Origin: JAFAXA01 sp963777325
GTDB taxonomy: Bacteria > Pseudomonadota > Alphaproteobacteria > Acetobacterales > Acetobacteraceae
Assembly: GCA_963777325.1 (NCBI GenBank)
Contig: CAVZQE010000018.1
Location: 1 to 64,000, forward strand
Direction of reading: 5' to 3'
DNA: 64,000 nt
Within the stretch, counting starts at the first letter, position 1, and every line of letters starts with the position of its first letter. The translations under genes and the position numbers were made by a program. The notes under the pieces are model-generated. The model saw only the letters and a list, made by a program, of their open reading frames with translations, did not search any database and had not been told where the DNA came from. This document shows positions 27,184-35,619 of this stretch, piece by piece.

Positions 27184-27930
27184 CTAGCTGCTGGCGTTGG
27201 CGAGGTTGACCGTCGCTCGGCCGAGGAAGCCGCGCGCCGTGGTGAGAGCGCCGAGCTGCCCGGAGCCCAGAGTCGCGCTGCCGAGCGCCGCGACCCCGCC
27301 CTCGGCCGTTGTTGCCGAAGCGAGCTGGAGGGATGCGGCAGCGATCGTGCTCTCGGCCGAGCCGATGCCATCACCCAACATGGACATGGCGGCTCGCAGG
27401 CCCGACTGCGCCGCGTTAAAGGAAGCCGTTCCCTGAACCGTTGCTTCCGGCGCACCCAGCAGCGCCTGCGCGGAAGAGAGATCGAGGCCGCCCGTCAGCC
27501 CCTGTCCAACGGCGCTTGCGACGTCGGACACGGCGGAGGTCGCGAGCGAGACGCCGGCGTCGATCAGCGCTCCGGCTTCGTCGCGAACGACGGTGCAGGC
27601 AAGACGGTACGGTATCCACCACCCGGAGCGATAGTCCGCCTCGAAGCTGCGGATCACGACCTTGTAGAAGAACACATCCCAGGTAAGCGGGAGCGGCAGG
27701 CCTTGCGCACGCAGCACGTCCAGCGCGCGGGCGCGCAAGGTCGCGTCCGAACCGGAAAAGATGCCGCTGAAGGTAATCTCGGTATCGTCCCGGCCAAGCG
27801 CATCGACCACCCGGCCGCCGCCCAGCAGCTTATGCACCGCGAGACGCTGCTCGCCCCCGAAGCCGATATTCGCTGGGATCTCGAAATCCTTGAAGCCAAT
27901 GGGACCGAGCAGCAGGACGATGTCAGACAT
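27184..27930 (-). CDS. gpU-like tail protein with Ala/Gly-rich C-terminal extension
   Basis: The N-terminal 130 residues of this 248-residue protein (IGFGGEQRLAVHKLLGG, DDTEITFSGIFSG, ALDVLRAQGLPLPLTW) match the pattern of P2 gpU-type tail terminator/hub proteins. The C-terminal ~110 residues are Ala/Gly/Ser-rich helices absent from standard gpU. Its position between the tape measure and gpX supports the call; a Mu gp43-like DNA-circulation N-domain is the alternative. The ATG at 27930 overlaps the upstream 53-codon gene by eight bases. Confidence 0.6.
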   Translation of the reverse strand: MSDIVLLLGPIGFKDFEIPANIGFGGEQRLAVHKLLGGGRVVDALGRDDTEITFSGIFSGSDATLRARALDVLRAQGLPLPLTWDVFFYKVVIRSFEADYRSGWWIPYRLACTVVRDEAGALIDAGVSLATSAVSDVASAVGQGLTGGLDLSSAQALLGAPEATVQGTASFNAAQSGLRAAMSMLGDGIGSAESTIAAASLQLASATTAEGGVAALGSATLGSGQLGALTTARGFLGRATVNLANASS

Positions 27931-28084
27931 CGCGACGATCCTGTCCGGCCGTGAGCTCGACTTCCGCAACATCGCGCCAGACCAGACGAGCCGGGACCGT
28001 GAGTGGATCGGCGAACGCGGGCGTGTCGCGGCGACCCTGCTCCTCCGAGCGGCGCAGGATGAGGGTAACGCGGATCGTGTCCAT
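27923..28084 (-). CDS. Small phage protein of 53 residues
   Basis: This short gene lies in the tight tail cluster, starting MDTIRVTLILRRSEEQGR and ending QDRRDV with a TGA that overlaps the next ATG (ATGTCTGA). There is no other gene in this gap, and a coding frame without internal stops that matches both neighbours' spacing supports it as real. It sits eight bases after the tape-measure stop. I recognise no family; tail-accessory function is a guess from position. Confidence 0.6.
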   Translation of the reverse strand: MDTIRVTLILRRSEEQGRRDTPAFADPLTVPARLVWRDVAEVELTAGQDRRDV

Positions 28085-28092
28085 GGACTGCC

Positions 28093-29280
28093 TCAGTTGG
28101 CGACAGGTACGGTGGTCCAGACGGGGGAGAGCCGAGGGTCGAATCCGGTAACCCCGGACGGCGGCCGCGTGGCCGCGCGGGCGAGGCGCTGGTCCATCCA
28201 GCGGCCGATCGCCGCGCCGTCGAGCACGACCTCGACCGTCGTCGATGCGTGCGCCGGACTGGGCTGCGCGCGTGCGGCGGACGGCAGACCGGACGACACG
28301 GCTTTCGGCAGGGCAATCGCGCGCGGCTCCTCCTGCACGGCGCGACCCCTGGGCATCGGGGCCGCCGGGAATGACTCTGGCTGCGTCGTGACAGCGGATG
28401 GGAGAGCTGCTGCGTGAACTACGGGCGGCGGCGCAACCGGTCGGGCGGGAACGGACGGCGCAACGGGGGTGGCCGGATCGGAGGGAATTAGGATCGGCTG
28501 CTTCGTGGTCTCGCGCTCGACGATGGTAGTGCTCGTCTCGGTTCGCGTGTGCTCGACGTGGCGGATCGCCGGAGATGGCGCGGCCTCCGGCGCGGTTTGG
28601 GGCGAAATGGCCCGGCCGAGCGCCGCGTAGTCGATCGTCGGAGCCGCCGTGCGGGCCTGCGGCGGGGTCATCGTCTCGCGCCCGGGTGCAGCCGGCGGTT
28701 CCGCGGCGCGCTTGGGTGCCTCCGGCTCGGCTCGCGGCTCGGCAACGGGGCGCGGACTGGCGGGAGCGGGGATGACGATAGTTGGCGGGAGCGGCTGATC
28801 CTTTGTCCTCGCCGTGGCACCATTGCTGGGGAGGCCGACGCGCGGGCTTGGCGGAGCGATGGTGCGGGTGAGAGTTGGCTGAGCGGCGGCCGGGACAGGG
28901 CCCGAGACCGCAATGGGCTGGACAGGGGGCGCGGCGGGATTGCCGGGAGCGCGTAGGGGCGCAGGGGGAGCCAGAGGCGCTTCGGCTTCGGGTGGCGGCT
29001 CCCTATTCCGGGATGTTGGCGGCGGTTCCGCTGCCGGCGTCTCCGCGTTCGGCTGCGGCAACGCGGCGGCGGCGCGGCGCGCGGACTCCATCAGGCGTGC
29101 GAGGTCCGCCGACGCGGCCGCGACGGAACCACCGGCCAGTGAGCGAAGCTGCGCCAAGCCGGCGGCGGAGGCCTGGACCGCACGGTCGAGCGACGCCAGG
29201 TCGCGGCGGATCGCCGCTATCCCGTCCGCGACGCCGTTGTTGAGGGCAAGCGTTATGCCGATCGTGTAGGCGTCGATCAT
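28093..29280 (-). CDS. Short tape-measure-like tail protein, proline-rich
   Basis: A 395-residue protein in the tape-measure slot (after the chaperone, before gpU/gpX/gpD). Its N-terminus (DAYTIGITLALNNGVADGI, then IRRDLASLDRAVQASA) resembles tape-measure starts that form a helical bundle. The middle (about residues 75-330) is very rich in Pro/Ala, unlike the coiled-coil body of normal tape measures, and there is no hydrophobic region. Tape measures set tail length at about 0.15 nm per residue, so this one would predict a short tail near 60 nm. The start overlaps the previous stop (ATGA). Confidence 0.6.
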   Translation of the reverse strand: MIDAYTIGITLALNNGVADGIAAIRRDLASLDRAVQASAAGLAQLRSLAGGSVAAASADLARLMESARRAAAALPQPNAETPAAEPPPTSRNREPPPEAEAPLAPPAPLRAPGNPAAPPVQPIAVSGPVPAAAQPTLTRTIAPPSPRVGLPSNGATARTKDQPLPPTIVIPAPASPRPVAEPRAEPEAPKRAAEPPAAPGRETMTPPQARTAAPTIDYAALGRAISPQTAPEAAPSPAIRHVEHTRTETSTTIVERETTKQPILIPSDPATPVAPSVPARPVAPPPVVHAAALPSAVTTQPESFPAAPMPRGRAVQEEPRAIALPKAVSSGLPSAARAQPSPAHASTTVEVVLDGAAIGRWMDQRLARAATRPPSGVTGFDPRLSPVWTTVPVAN

Positions 29281-29657
29281 CGCAGCGCCTTCTTCAGTGC
29301 TTCGGCGACCGCGTCTGCGAGACCGTTGGCGCAGTCTTCCGCCTCGGCTGACGCGACCCTCGCCAGGAAGGGGCGCGGCGGATCGAAGCGCGTGCCGAGT
29401 TCCTGATAGACCGCGACCGGATCGGTCGAGCCGACGACGGCACCATCGTCGCCGGCCTGATGCCCGATGCTGTCGTGCAACGTGCCTGTCCGGTACCACG
29501 GAGCACTATGATCCTCGCCCGGCCGGCGAGATAGGAGCTGCTTGACGGAGGCCTCGAGCTGCGCCGCGACTTGCTCAAGCCCGCGACGCTGGGTGGCGGC
29601 GAGATCCAAATGCGCAAGGGCGTCCGAGAACGCTTGCAGGCCTTGGATCGAGATCAT
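29277..29657 (-). CDS. Tail completion protein, HK97 gp10/gpS-like
   Basis: The 126-residue product carries the family core WYRTGTLHDSIGHQAG, VVGSTDPVAVYQELGTRF and PPRPFLARVA. These proteins join the tail terminator to the head-tail connector. In most phages the gene precedes the tail tube, but here it lies between the chaperone and the tape measure, an unusual place. The ATG overlaps the stop of the -1 frame extension of the chaperone. Confidence 0.82.
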   Translation of the reverse strand: MISIQGLQAFSDALAHLDLAATQRRGLEQVAAQLEASVKQLLSRRPGEDHSAPWYRTGTLHDSIGHQAGDDGAVVGSTDPVAVYQELGTRFDPPRPFLARVASAEAEDCANGLADAVAEALKKALR

Positions 29658-29829
29658 GGCTTGCCTTCCCAGCGCAGCGTTGCCCAGTCGAACTCGCCGC
29701 CATCAAGCGTGCCGAACACGACGACCCAGGCGAGACGGTCGTCGGGAGGAAGACTGAACGCGACGTCGAACGGCACCCCGTTCCGGACGAGGAACAGGCA
29801 ATCGACAAGATCGGGGTGCCGGCTCAGTT
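29654..29829 (-). CDS. -1 frameshift extension of the tail assembly chaperone (GT-like)
   Basis: This frame has no start codon of its own. Reading GGA-AAC, slipping back one base at GGGAAAC (29827-29833), and continuing CTG-AGC-CGG gives 57 more residues (LSRHPDLVDCLFLVRNGVPF to TLRWEGKP), ending in a TGA that overlaps the next gene's ATG. The hydrophobic/acidic composition is that of the T part of G/GT chaperones. The fusion would be 173 residues. The bases are read on the minus strand. Confidence 0.75.
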
Positions 29830-30174
29830 TCCCGCGCTGGCTACCAGTTCCGATGCGGGGGGTTGCGCCGGCTCGCCGCCGAGAGCCGTCGCCGCCGCCG
29901 CGATGCCGCTGTCGCCGAGCCGGGACACGAGCGCCTCGATCTGCTGCTCGTTCACGGGCGGCGGAACGGGCACGTCGTCGATCGCGGCGACGGAACAGGC
30001 GAGCATCGCCATGCCGAGCCAGGGCTGGTTCTGCGCAAGCACCGGCCCCGCCGCCTTGAACAGCCTGAGCTTATCCAGTGCGGAGAGGCGGCGCAGGAGC
30101 AGGACGCGGCCGTCGGCATCCGTCACGCTTTGCGCGGCGGCGGCGGCGGCGATGATGGTTGCGGACGGCGTCAT
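29824..30174 (-). CDS. Tail assembly chaperone, short form (G/E-like)
   Basis: A 116-residue protein starting MTPSATIIAAAAAAQSVTDADG, encoded directly after the tail tube as lambda G or P2 E are. The body has the usual KLRLFKAAGP helix and an Ala-rich C-terminus. Such proteins bind the tape measure during tail assembly. The final two sense codons and stop (GGA AAC TGA) contain the slippery heptamer GGGAAAC, so a fraction of ribosomes should make the longer GT-type product. The start used (30174) is three bases after the tube stop. Confidence 0.78.
   Translation of the reverse strand: MTPSATIIAAAAAAQSVTDADGRVLLLRRLSALDKLRLFKAAGPVLAQNQPWLGMAMLACSVAAIDDVPVPPPVNEQQIEALVSRLGDSGIAAAATALGGEPAQPPASELVASAGN
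29827..29833 (-). promoter_or_regulatory. Slippery heptamer GGGAAAC for -1 ribosomal frameshifting
   Basis: On the minus strand the sequence is G-GGA-AAC immediately followed by TGA. It fits the X-XXY-YYZ rule, with both tRNAs re-pairing one base back as GGG and AAA, and equals the lambda G/T site GGGAAAG except for the last base. Slippage leads straight into a 57-codon open frame. Confidence 0.8.
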
Positions 30175-30176
30175 CG

Positions 30177-30605
30177 TCAGATCCGCTTGCGGCGTGTGGC
30201 GAAGAACTCGAGCTTCTGCTTGACGCTGGCGTCGCCCTTCCACTGGCCCGCGCTCGTCAGCTTGAACACGACCCCATCGAACTGATACGTGCTCGTCGAG
30301 CCGTCCGATTCCGCGACGTACTGGTACAACGTGCCCGTCGCGGCCTGGTCGCCGACGTAGAACTGCGTCTCGGCCGCGGCGATGAAATCGTCAACCGCCG
30401 AATTGCCGCGCTCCACCTCGAATGTGCCTTCCCAACCGCGCGGCAGTTCGGCGGCGAGTTGGCTGCCATCGAGCCGATCGACGCGAAGCGAGTGCGTGAT
30501 CTGGCGGCTCTCGAAGCCGGTGACGTGCGTGAGATCGACCCGGCCGGCCGGCCCGATGACGACGAGCTGGCAGTCCCGCCCGACGGAGAATGTGTTGGTT
30601 GCCAT
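30177..30605 (-). CDS. Tail tube protein (contractile phage)
   Basis: A 142-residue tube subunit of the Mu gpM / P2 gpFII type: NTFSVGRDCQLVVIGPAG, then VDLTHVTGFESRQITHSLRV and a central beta-barrel, ending KQKLEFFATRRKRI. Tubes stack inside the sheath and connect to the baseplate. The position directly after the sheath gene supports the call. Confidence 0.85.
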   Translation of the reverse strand: MATNTFSVGRDCQLVVIGPAGRVDLTHVTGFESRQITHSLRVDRLDGSQLAAELPRGWEGTFEVERGNSAVDDFIAAAETQFYVGDQAATGTLYQYVAESDGSTSTYQFDGVVFKLTSAGQWKGDASVKQKLEFFATRRKRI

Positions 30606-30618
30606 CGATCAGATCTCC

Positions 30619-32196
30619 TCAGCCTTGCTGGCCGCTCGGCAGCGTCTGGCGGCTGACCTGCACGGTCTGCCCGCCTTCCATGTTGACGATGAACTTCTCG
30701 TTGATCGCCTGATACTGGACCTGGGCGTCCGACTGCACGTAGCCGAGGCCGGTACGGGCGCTCGGGTTGTTCGACGTGTCGCAGACGACCGCGAACGGCA
30801 GCGAGCCGTCCGTGCTGCCGAGCAAGCCTTGCGTCAGCATGGCCTGGAGGAAAGAGAGCTGGGTCGAGCGCACCCGACGGAACAGATCCGCGTTGATCAC
30901 CTGACCGACATATTGGCCCATGCCCGCCGCCAGCGTCGCCGCGATGTAGTTCGTCAGGCGCGTGTAGTTGTCGCCGTTGGTGGCCGCGTTGCTGCTGGAA
31001 TTGTGCCCGCCGCGTACGCCCCAATACGCGCCTCCGGGTTGCGGGTTGGCGATGACGTCGATGCCCGCTCCGAGCAGGCTGGTCAACTCGGCGGCGGAGT
31101 AGCTGGTGCTCTGGCTGGAGCCGGGGGAGCCGGATTTCTGACTGCCGACGACGCCGTAGAGCTGCTTATTCAGGCTCGACTGCTCGGGCGAGAGATTCCC
31201 GAGCCGCCCCGCGACAAAACCCTGCGGGGAGACGAGCCGGACCGTGCCGTTCACCTGGTCCGACCACCACAGCCAGTCGCCGAACATCAGCTTCGCCGCG
31301 TAATTGTCGAGGCCGGCCGCCTGCTTGACGGCAAGCGCGTTCTGGATCGTGTCGCCAGCCGGCCCGGTGAGGATCATGTAGATCCCTTCCGACAGGCCGA
31401 ATGCCGCCTGGGCGCTCCACTGCGTCTGATCGTCCGCGTCGGCGAGGAGGGCGATGCTGCATCCCTGACCCCGCAGCGCGTACATGCCCGTGCGCGGCGG
31501 GACGTCCACGCCGACGAGCGTGCTCGCCAACACGGCGGAGCCGCCGTCGCTGCCGTTGGCGAAGGTGTAGCTGGCGGCGACGGGCGTGGCCGAGCTTTGG
31601 GCGTTCGCGCCCGCCTGCGCCGTGCAGAGCTGCGACGGCCCCCGCTGAATGGAGGTGCCCGTATTCACGGCCGAGGCAATGTTGAGCCACAGCTGCGCGC
31701 CGGTGCCCGCGATGTTGTCGAACACTTCGGGCGCGAGGCCGGGTAGCGCGAGCGAGAGCTTCCAGGTTCCGGCCCGCGAGCCCGCACCGATGGTGGCGAC
31801 GAGCTGGTTGCCGAGGGAGCCTGTGCTGACCGCTGTCAGCGTCATCGCGAAGTCCGTCGCGGACGCGCTCTGGATCTGGGCTTGCGCGGCGGTGTCGGTG
31901 CCGTCCGTCACGCGCACGCAGCGGAAGCTCTGCGCTCCCTGCTGCACGGCGGTCGCGACCTGGGTTCCCATGTCGTATTTGCGGGCGACGATCGGACCGA
32001 AGGCGCGGGCGTAGTCCGCCATGGTCGCGACGATCACCGGCTGACCGACCGGCCCCCAGGACGCGGTGCCGACGACGCCGATGACGTTCGTGGGAACGCC
32101 GTTCAGGACCAGGGTCTGCGGCGGGACGATCTGCACGTAGAGATCGGGCACGACAAGGGCGGTGGTGTTGATGCTGCCCTGCTGGACAATCGGCAT
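30619..32196 (-). CDS. Contractile tail sheath protein
   Basis: At 525 residues this is the Mu gpL-type sheath. It begins MPIVQQGSINTTALVVPDLYV and shows GVVGTASWGPVGQPV and YYAxRxFGPIV-like sheath strands (YARAFGPIVARKYDMG), a variable middle, and a C-terminal domain containing NYTRLTNYIAATLAAGMGQYVGQ and the INEKFIVNMEGG strand that forms the intersubunit handshake. The ATG at 32196 is chosen because it follows the stop of the small upstream gene by four bases. Confidence 0.93.
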   Translation of the reverse strand: MPIVQQGSINTTALVVPDLYVQIVPPQTLVLNGVPTNVIGVVGTASWGPVGQPVIVATMADYARAFGPIVARKYDMGTQVATAVQQGAQSFRCVRVTDGTDTAAQAQIQSASATDFAMTLTAVSTGSLGNQLVATIGAGSRAGTWKLSLALPGLAPEVFDNIAGTGAQLWLNIASAVNTGTSIQRGPSQLCTAQAGANAQSSATPVAASYTFANGSDGGSAVLASTLVGVDVPPRTGMYALRGQGCSIALLADADDQTQWSAQAAFGLSEGIYMILTGPAGDTIQNALAVKQAAGLDNYAAKLMFGDWLWWSDQVNGTVRLVSPQGFVAGRLGNLSPEQSSLNKQLYGVVGSQKSGSPGSSQSTSYSAAELTSLLGAGIDVIANPQPGGAYWGVRGGHNSSSNAATNGDNYTRLTNYIAATLAAGMGQYVGQVINADLFRRVRSTQLSFLQAMLTQGLLGSTDGSLPFAVVCDTSNNPSARTGLGYVQSDAQVQYQAINEKFIVNMEGGQTVQVSRQTLPSGQQG

Positions 32197-32200
32197 GGGA

Positions 32201-32362
32201 TCAGCCCTCCTGCTTCGCGTCGGACGACGCGGTGGCGACGACGCGCACGACGTGGGCGGCATTCTCGCTCGCGAGAATGCTGCTGATGTGCGCCGGGTCG
32301 GAGACGAGATCGCCGCGCGCGAGACCGCCGAACGGCCTCACCACAACCAGATGAGTGGTCAT
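32201..32362 (-). CDS. Small phage protein of 53 residues upstream of the sheath
   Basis: The product MTTHLVVVRPFGGLARGDLV is followed by an acidic helix and a polar end. Gene, start and spacing (four bases to the sheath ATG, eight bases after the upstream stop) fit the packed operon. Mu encodes a comparably small protein of unknown function just upstream of its sheath gene; this could be the counterpart, without proof. Confidence 0.6.
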   Translation of the reverse strand: MTTHLVVVRPFGGLARGDLVSDPAHISSILASENAAHVVRVVATASSDAKQEG

Positions 32363-32370
32363 CGAAGCTC

Positions 32371-33183
32371 CTAGCCTATGAAGGATGCGGCGTTGATCCC
32401 GCCGGTGCCGAACAGCATCGCGGGCTGTGTCGCCGAGTGCGTGGTCGCGTATTCGACGCTGTAGAGAAGATCCCGGCGATAGAGCGCCGCATCCTGCGAC
32501 TGGTCGAACACGCCGGTGCCGACATAGAGCAGCCTGCCTTGCGTGCCGTCCGGCAGGTCGATGAACCGGCGCCCGGCGAAGTCGGCGTCGATCGCCGCGG
32601 CGGTCGCGTCGCGGCTCGCCGGATCGGGGCACCAGGCCGTGATGCGGAATACTTGCTCCTGGCGCCGGACCTCCATCACGACCCCGCCGTCAACGACAGT
32701 GCGCGCGATCAGGTTCTGCGCACCGGGGACGCCGACAGAGGCGTGGCTGAGCAGCGCGATGCGGTCGGCGCGGACGAGGACGGCGAGATTGGCAGCGACC
32801 AGCGCCGGCGTGTCATTGGCCTGCGTACGGTAGACGTAGGTCTTGCCATCGATGAGCAGGCCGGCGAGCTGTCCCGGATCGGCGCTGCCGCCGAAACTCG
32901 CCGAGATTCCGCTGACCGAGACCGCGAGCGTGGGTGTCGCAATGTCGAGCGGCGTCCACTCCGCAGGGTAGCGGGTCACGTTGCGAAGTCGGAACTCGAG
33001 CGGGAAAACCGTGACGTTTATCGTGCCGTCCGCGAGATCGCTGTCGAGCGCGGGCGGGTTGGGCCAGCCCCGATAGATGCGGCATGTCGGTCCCGGAACG
33101 CTCGGGTTGGACAAGCCCTCCGGATACAGCGCGCCCGACGTGAGCGTGGCAAGGATCGTTTCGACGTCTGCCTGGTCCGCCAT
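32371..33183 (-). CDS. Phage head-tail region protein, family not recognised
   Basis: A 270-residue protein starting MADQADVETILATLTSGALYPEGL, with a long beta-rich middle (TYVYRTQANDTPALVAANLAVLVRADRIAL) and the C-terminal FRITAWCPDPASRDATAAAIDADFAGRRFIDLPDG. Similar proteins occur between connectors and sheath in contractile prophages of this order, where a tail-terminator function is likely. The ATG overlaps the preceding stop. Confidence 0.5.
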   Translation of the reverse strand: MADQADVETILATLTSGALYPEGLSNPSVPGPTCRIYRGWPNPPALDSDLADGTINVTVFPLEFRLRNVTRYPAEWTPLDIATPTLAVSVSGISASFGGSADPGQLAGLLIDGKTYVYRTQANDTPALVAANLAVLVRADRIALLSHASVGVPGAQNLIARTVVDGGVVMEVRRQEQVFRITAWCPDPASRDATAAAIDADFAGRRFIDLPDGTQGRLLYVGTGVFDQSQDAALYRRDLLYSVEYATTHSATQPAMLFGTGGINAASFIG

Positions 33184-33821
33184 CAGGTGGTCGCCTGTTT
33201 CACGGTGAGCCGCCAGCCAAGTTCGGTCAGTTCCGCCGCTGCAACGGCCGCGGTGCGGCCGAGATCGTCCGTCATGAGATCGGCGGGACGAAGCAGGACG
33301 CTCGCAAAGGCGGGGAGCAGAACGGTCCAGAACGGGGCCGCGCCGTCGCCAGGCAAGCCCGCATCGGGGCGGCCGCCGCCGGAAAAGCCGAGGACGCTGG
33401 CGGGCCAGTTGGTCAGCAACCTTGTCGTGTTGGCGCGCGTGATCCCGCCGTAGCCATTGACGCCGCTCGCCGAGGCCGCCGCCGGGCGCGCGAAGGAAAC
33501 GATGCGGCTCGTGCGCACGCAAAGCGGGGGCAGGAGACGCTGCTGCGCGGCGATGAACCAGGTGCCGTCCGCCTGCACGATATAGTCGCCCGGTCGCGTG
33601 TAGGCGCTGTCGAACATGCCCTGCCAGAGTGCGACGCCATACGCGGTCGGACTTCCGAAGCTGCCGGAGGCAGGCGCGAACGCGGCCGGCAAGCGCAGGA
33701 AGCGGTTCGAGGGTGCGAGCGGATCCGCGACGCCGGACGGCCGGAACGCGTCCGCCGTCGAGCCGATCGCGCGCGCGGCGGTTCCGAGGGCGCGGCTGAT
33801 GCGGTCCTGCAATCGGTCCAT
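33183..33821 (-). CDS. Phage head-tail region protein, family not recognised
   Basis: The 212-residue protein starts MDRLQDRISRALGTAARAIGST and has a well-conserved-looking core with GDYIVQADGTWFIAAQQRLLPPLCVRTSR and WPASVLGFSGGG. It lies between the gp6-like connector and the sheath. A head-closure or terminator role fits the location, but nothing in the sequence proves it. Its stop overlaps the next gene's start (TGATG). Confidence 0.5.
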   Translation of the reverse strand: MDRLQDRISRALGTAARAIGSTADAFRPSGVADPLAPSNRFLRLPAAFAPASGSFGSPTAYGVALWQGMFDSAYTRPGDYIVQADGTWFIAAQQRLLPPLCVRTSRIVSFARPAAASASGVNGYGGITRANTTRLLTNWPASVLGFSGGGRPDAGLPGDGAAPFWTVLLPAFASVLLRPADLMTDDLGRTAAVAAAELTELGWRLTVKQATT

Positions 33822-33822
33822 G

Positions 33823-34200
33823 TCAGACCACCAGGGTGTAGCCGGCATCCGCAAGATCCGGCCCGGGCGGCAAGCCGAGGAAGCCGCACAGCCGACGGCG
33901 CCATTGATCGAACAGCGCGGTGCGATCGCGCACTTCGTTCGCGTTGCGCGACCAGACGGCCGCCTGCTCCGTGTCCAGGTTAGCGGCCGCGTTCGGGATG
34001 CCGGCTTCCAATGCCGCGAGCGTGCCCAGATAGCGGCGGACGACCGCTTCCTCCGGAGCCGAAAGATTGTTCAGCCGATACTCAAGCTGGCCGTACGCCT
34101 GATAGAAGCGCCAGTTCTCCTGTCCAGCCGCTCCCGCCCCGTACGCCGGATAGCCGCAAAAGCGACGCGCATCGGTTTTCTCTGCGTCGGAGAATGCCAT
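33823..34200 (-). CDS. Head-tail connector-like protein
   Basis: This 125-residue helical protein (FSDAEKTDARRFCGYPAYG, then EYRLNNLSAPEEAVVRRYLGTLAALEAGIP) follows the coat gene, where phages encode gp6/gp15-type connector adaptors. The helical composition and size match such adaptors. The stop lies two bases before the next gene. Confidence 0.6.
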   Translation of the reverse strand: MAFSDAEKTDARRFCGYPAYGAGAAGQENWRFYQAYGQLEYRLNNLSAPEEAVVRRYLGTLAALEAGIPNAAANLDTEQAAVWSRNANEVRDRTALFDQWRRRLCGFLGLPPGPDLADAGYTLVV

Positions 34201-34281
34201 CGGGCTGGTCCTTCATCGCGATGGAGGGCGAGGCTTGCATCGCCACCGGCGGGCACGGATGCCCGCCGATGGCGGCCTTTG

Positions 34282-35604
34282 TCAGCCGACGTGCTCGACC
34301 ATGACGGCGCGCTTGAAGGCGGCGTTGGTCGCCGTCGATACTGTGGATGGGCTCGTGGTCGTGTCGGACGGCGTGCAGAAACCGCCGATCCAATACCAGG
34401 ACTGCGCGATGATCTGCTGCAGCCGATCGATCGGCTCGCGCGTCACCATTGCGATACCGTCCACCATCGAGACGATCGCATCGGCCGGGGCCACGTCGTC
34501 CGCCGCCATGCCCGCGAAATCGCCCTCGATGAGCGCGCCCTGGCCGCAGATGATCGGTCGGCGTATCATCAGGTTGGCGATCGTCGGATGGCCTTGCACG
34601 TAGGCCTCGGTCGTCGGGATGAAACGCAAGCCGAGAAAGTCGTTGATCATGCCCTGGCGGAACACCTGGTTCGCCGACGTTGCGCCCTGGAAAAGCTGCC
34701 GGAAGTCCTGGTCGGCGAAAAGCTGCCGGGACGAGACGGGATCGAGATAGCAGTTATAGACGCCGTCGATTTCCGGCACCGCGTTCATGCGCAGCCGGGC
34801 GACGGCGTCGAGCAGGTTCGCCATTGTGAGCGTATCCGAGGCCTGCAGAGCGCTGGTCGTGGTCCGGCCCGACGGGCGCACGATTAGGGACGCGTTCGCG
34901 GCGACCACGGCGTTGCCGGCCGTCCCGTCCGCGACGGTGACGCTGCTACCGAGCGTGAGTACGCCCGAGATGCCGCTCGGCGCCATGGAGCCGTTGCTCG
35001 CATCCACCGAGACCGAGACGAGCGTGTAGGTATTTGCGCCGATGGTGACGGTGAGCGGGTTCGAGCCGCTGACGGGCAGCTGCACGCCGTTGACAAAGGC
35101 CGTTAGAAAGCCGCGCACGTCGTCGACGGCGACCAGCGGCGACGCGGCCGCGAGCGTTGTGCGGACACGGGTGTTGCCGCCGAAATACGCGGCGAACAAT
35201 GCGTTCCGGGCAAGCTGGTCGAGGCTGCGCGCCGCCTGTTCGCCGTTGACGTAGGCATTCTGCAGAAACTGCGACGCGATACCGACCCGGCTCGTCACCA
35301 TGTTCAGGTCGGTGGTGGCGGCGTAGTGATTGATCGAGAGCGTATACTGCTCGACGTTCCAGGTCGTGGGCGTGAGGCCGTTGTCGAGATTGGTGTTGGT
35401 CGCGGGAGCGACGGGCGTTGTCACGGACGGTTTGAGGCCGGCGCGGGTCTTGGTCAGCGTCTCGCCGATCCCGACCGCAACGTCTTCCCGGTCGGCGCAG
35501 GCCCGGTAGCCGAGGCGGGAGCGCAGCGCCTGCTGGAACTCACGCTCGAGAAAGCCCTGCTGGATGATTGGCTGCAGAGCGGCGGGGAAGTTCTGGATAC
35601 CCAT
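34282..35604 (-). CDS. Major capsid protein (HK97-like fold)
   Basis: A 440-residue coat protein with the flow of the N4-gp56/P22-type group: EREFQQALRSRLGYRACADRE at the N-terminus, an NTNLDNGLTPTTWNVEQYTLSI strand region, an inserted beta-rich domain at about residues 175-255, and a conserved C-terminal half (AVARLRMNAVPEIDGVYNCYLDP, RQLFQGATSANQVFRQG). There is no prohead protease gene nearby, so maturation probably works with the separate scaffold encoded upstream. Confidence 0.82.
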   Translation of the reverse strand: MGIQNFPAALQPIIQQGFLEREFQQALRSRLGYRACADREDVAVGIGETLTKTRAGLKPSVTTPVAPATNTNLDNGLTPTTWNVEQYTLSINHYAATTDLNMVTSRVGIASQFLQNAYVNGEQAARSLDQLARNALFAAYFGGNTRVRTTLAAASPLVAVDDVRGFLTAFVNGVQLPVSGSNPLTVTIGANTYTLVSVSVDASNGSMAPSGISGVLTLGSSVTVADGTAGNAVVAANASLIVRPSGRTTTSALQASDTLTMANLLDAVARLRMNAVPEIDGVYNCYLDPVSSRQLFADQDFRQLFQGATSANQVFRQGMINDFLGLRFIPTTEAYVQGHPTIANLMIRRPIICGQGALIEGDFAGMAADDVAPADAIVSMVDGIAMVTREPIDRLQQIIAQSWYWIGGFCTPSDTTTSPSTVSTATNAAFKRAVMVEHVG

Positions 35605-35619
35605 TCAGGTCTGTCCTTC

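Noticed and set aside
28093..29499. Longer start (29499) for the tape-measure-like gene
   Set aside because: The extra codons overlap the gp10-like gene in another frame and are low-complexity; ATG 29280 gives the ATGA overlap usual in this operon.
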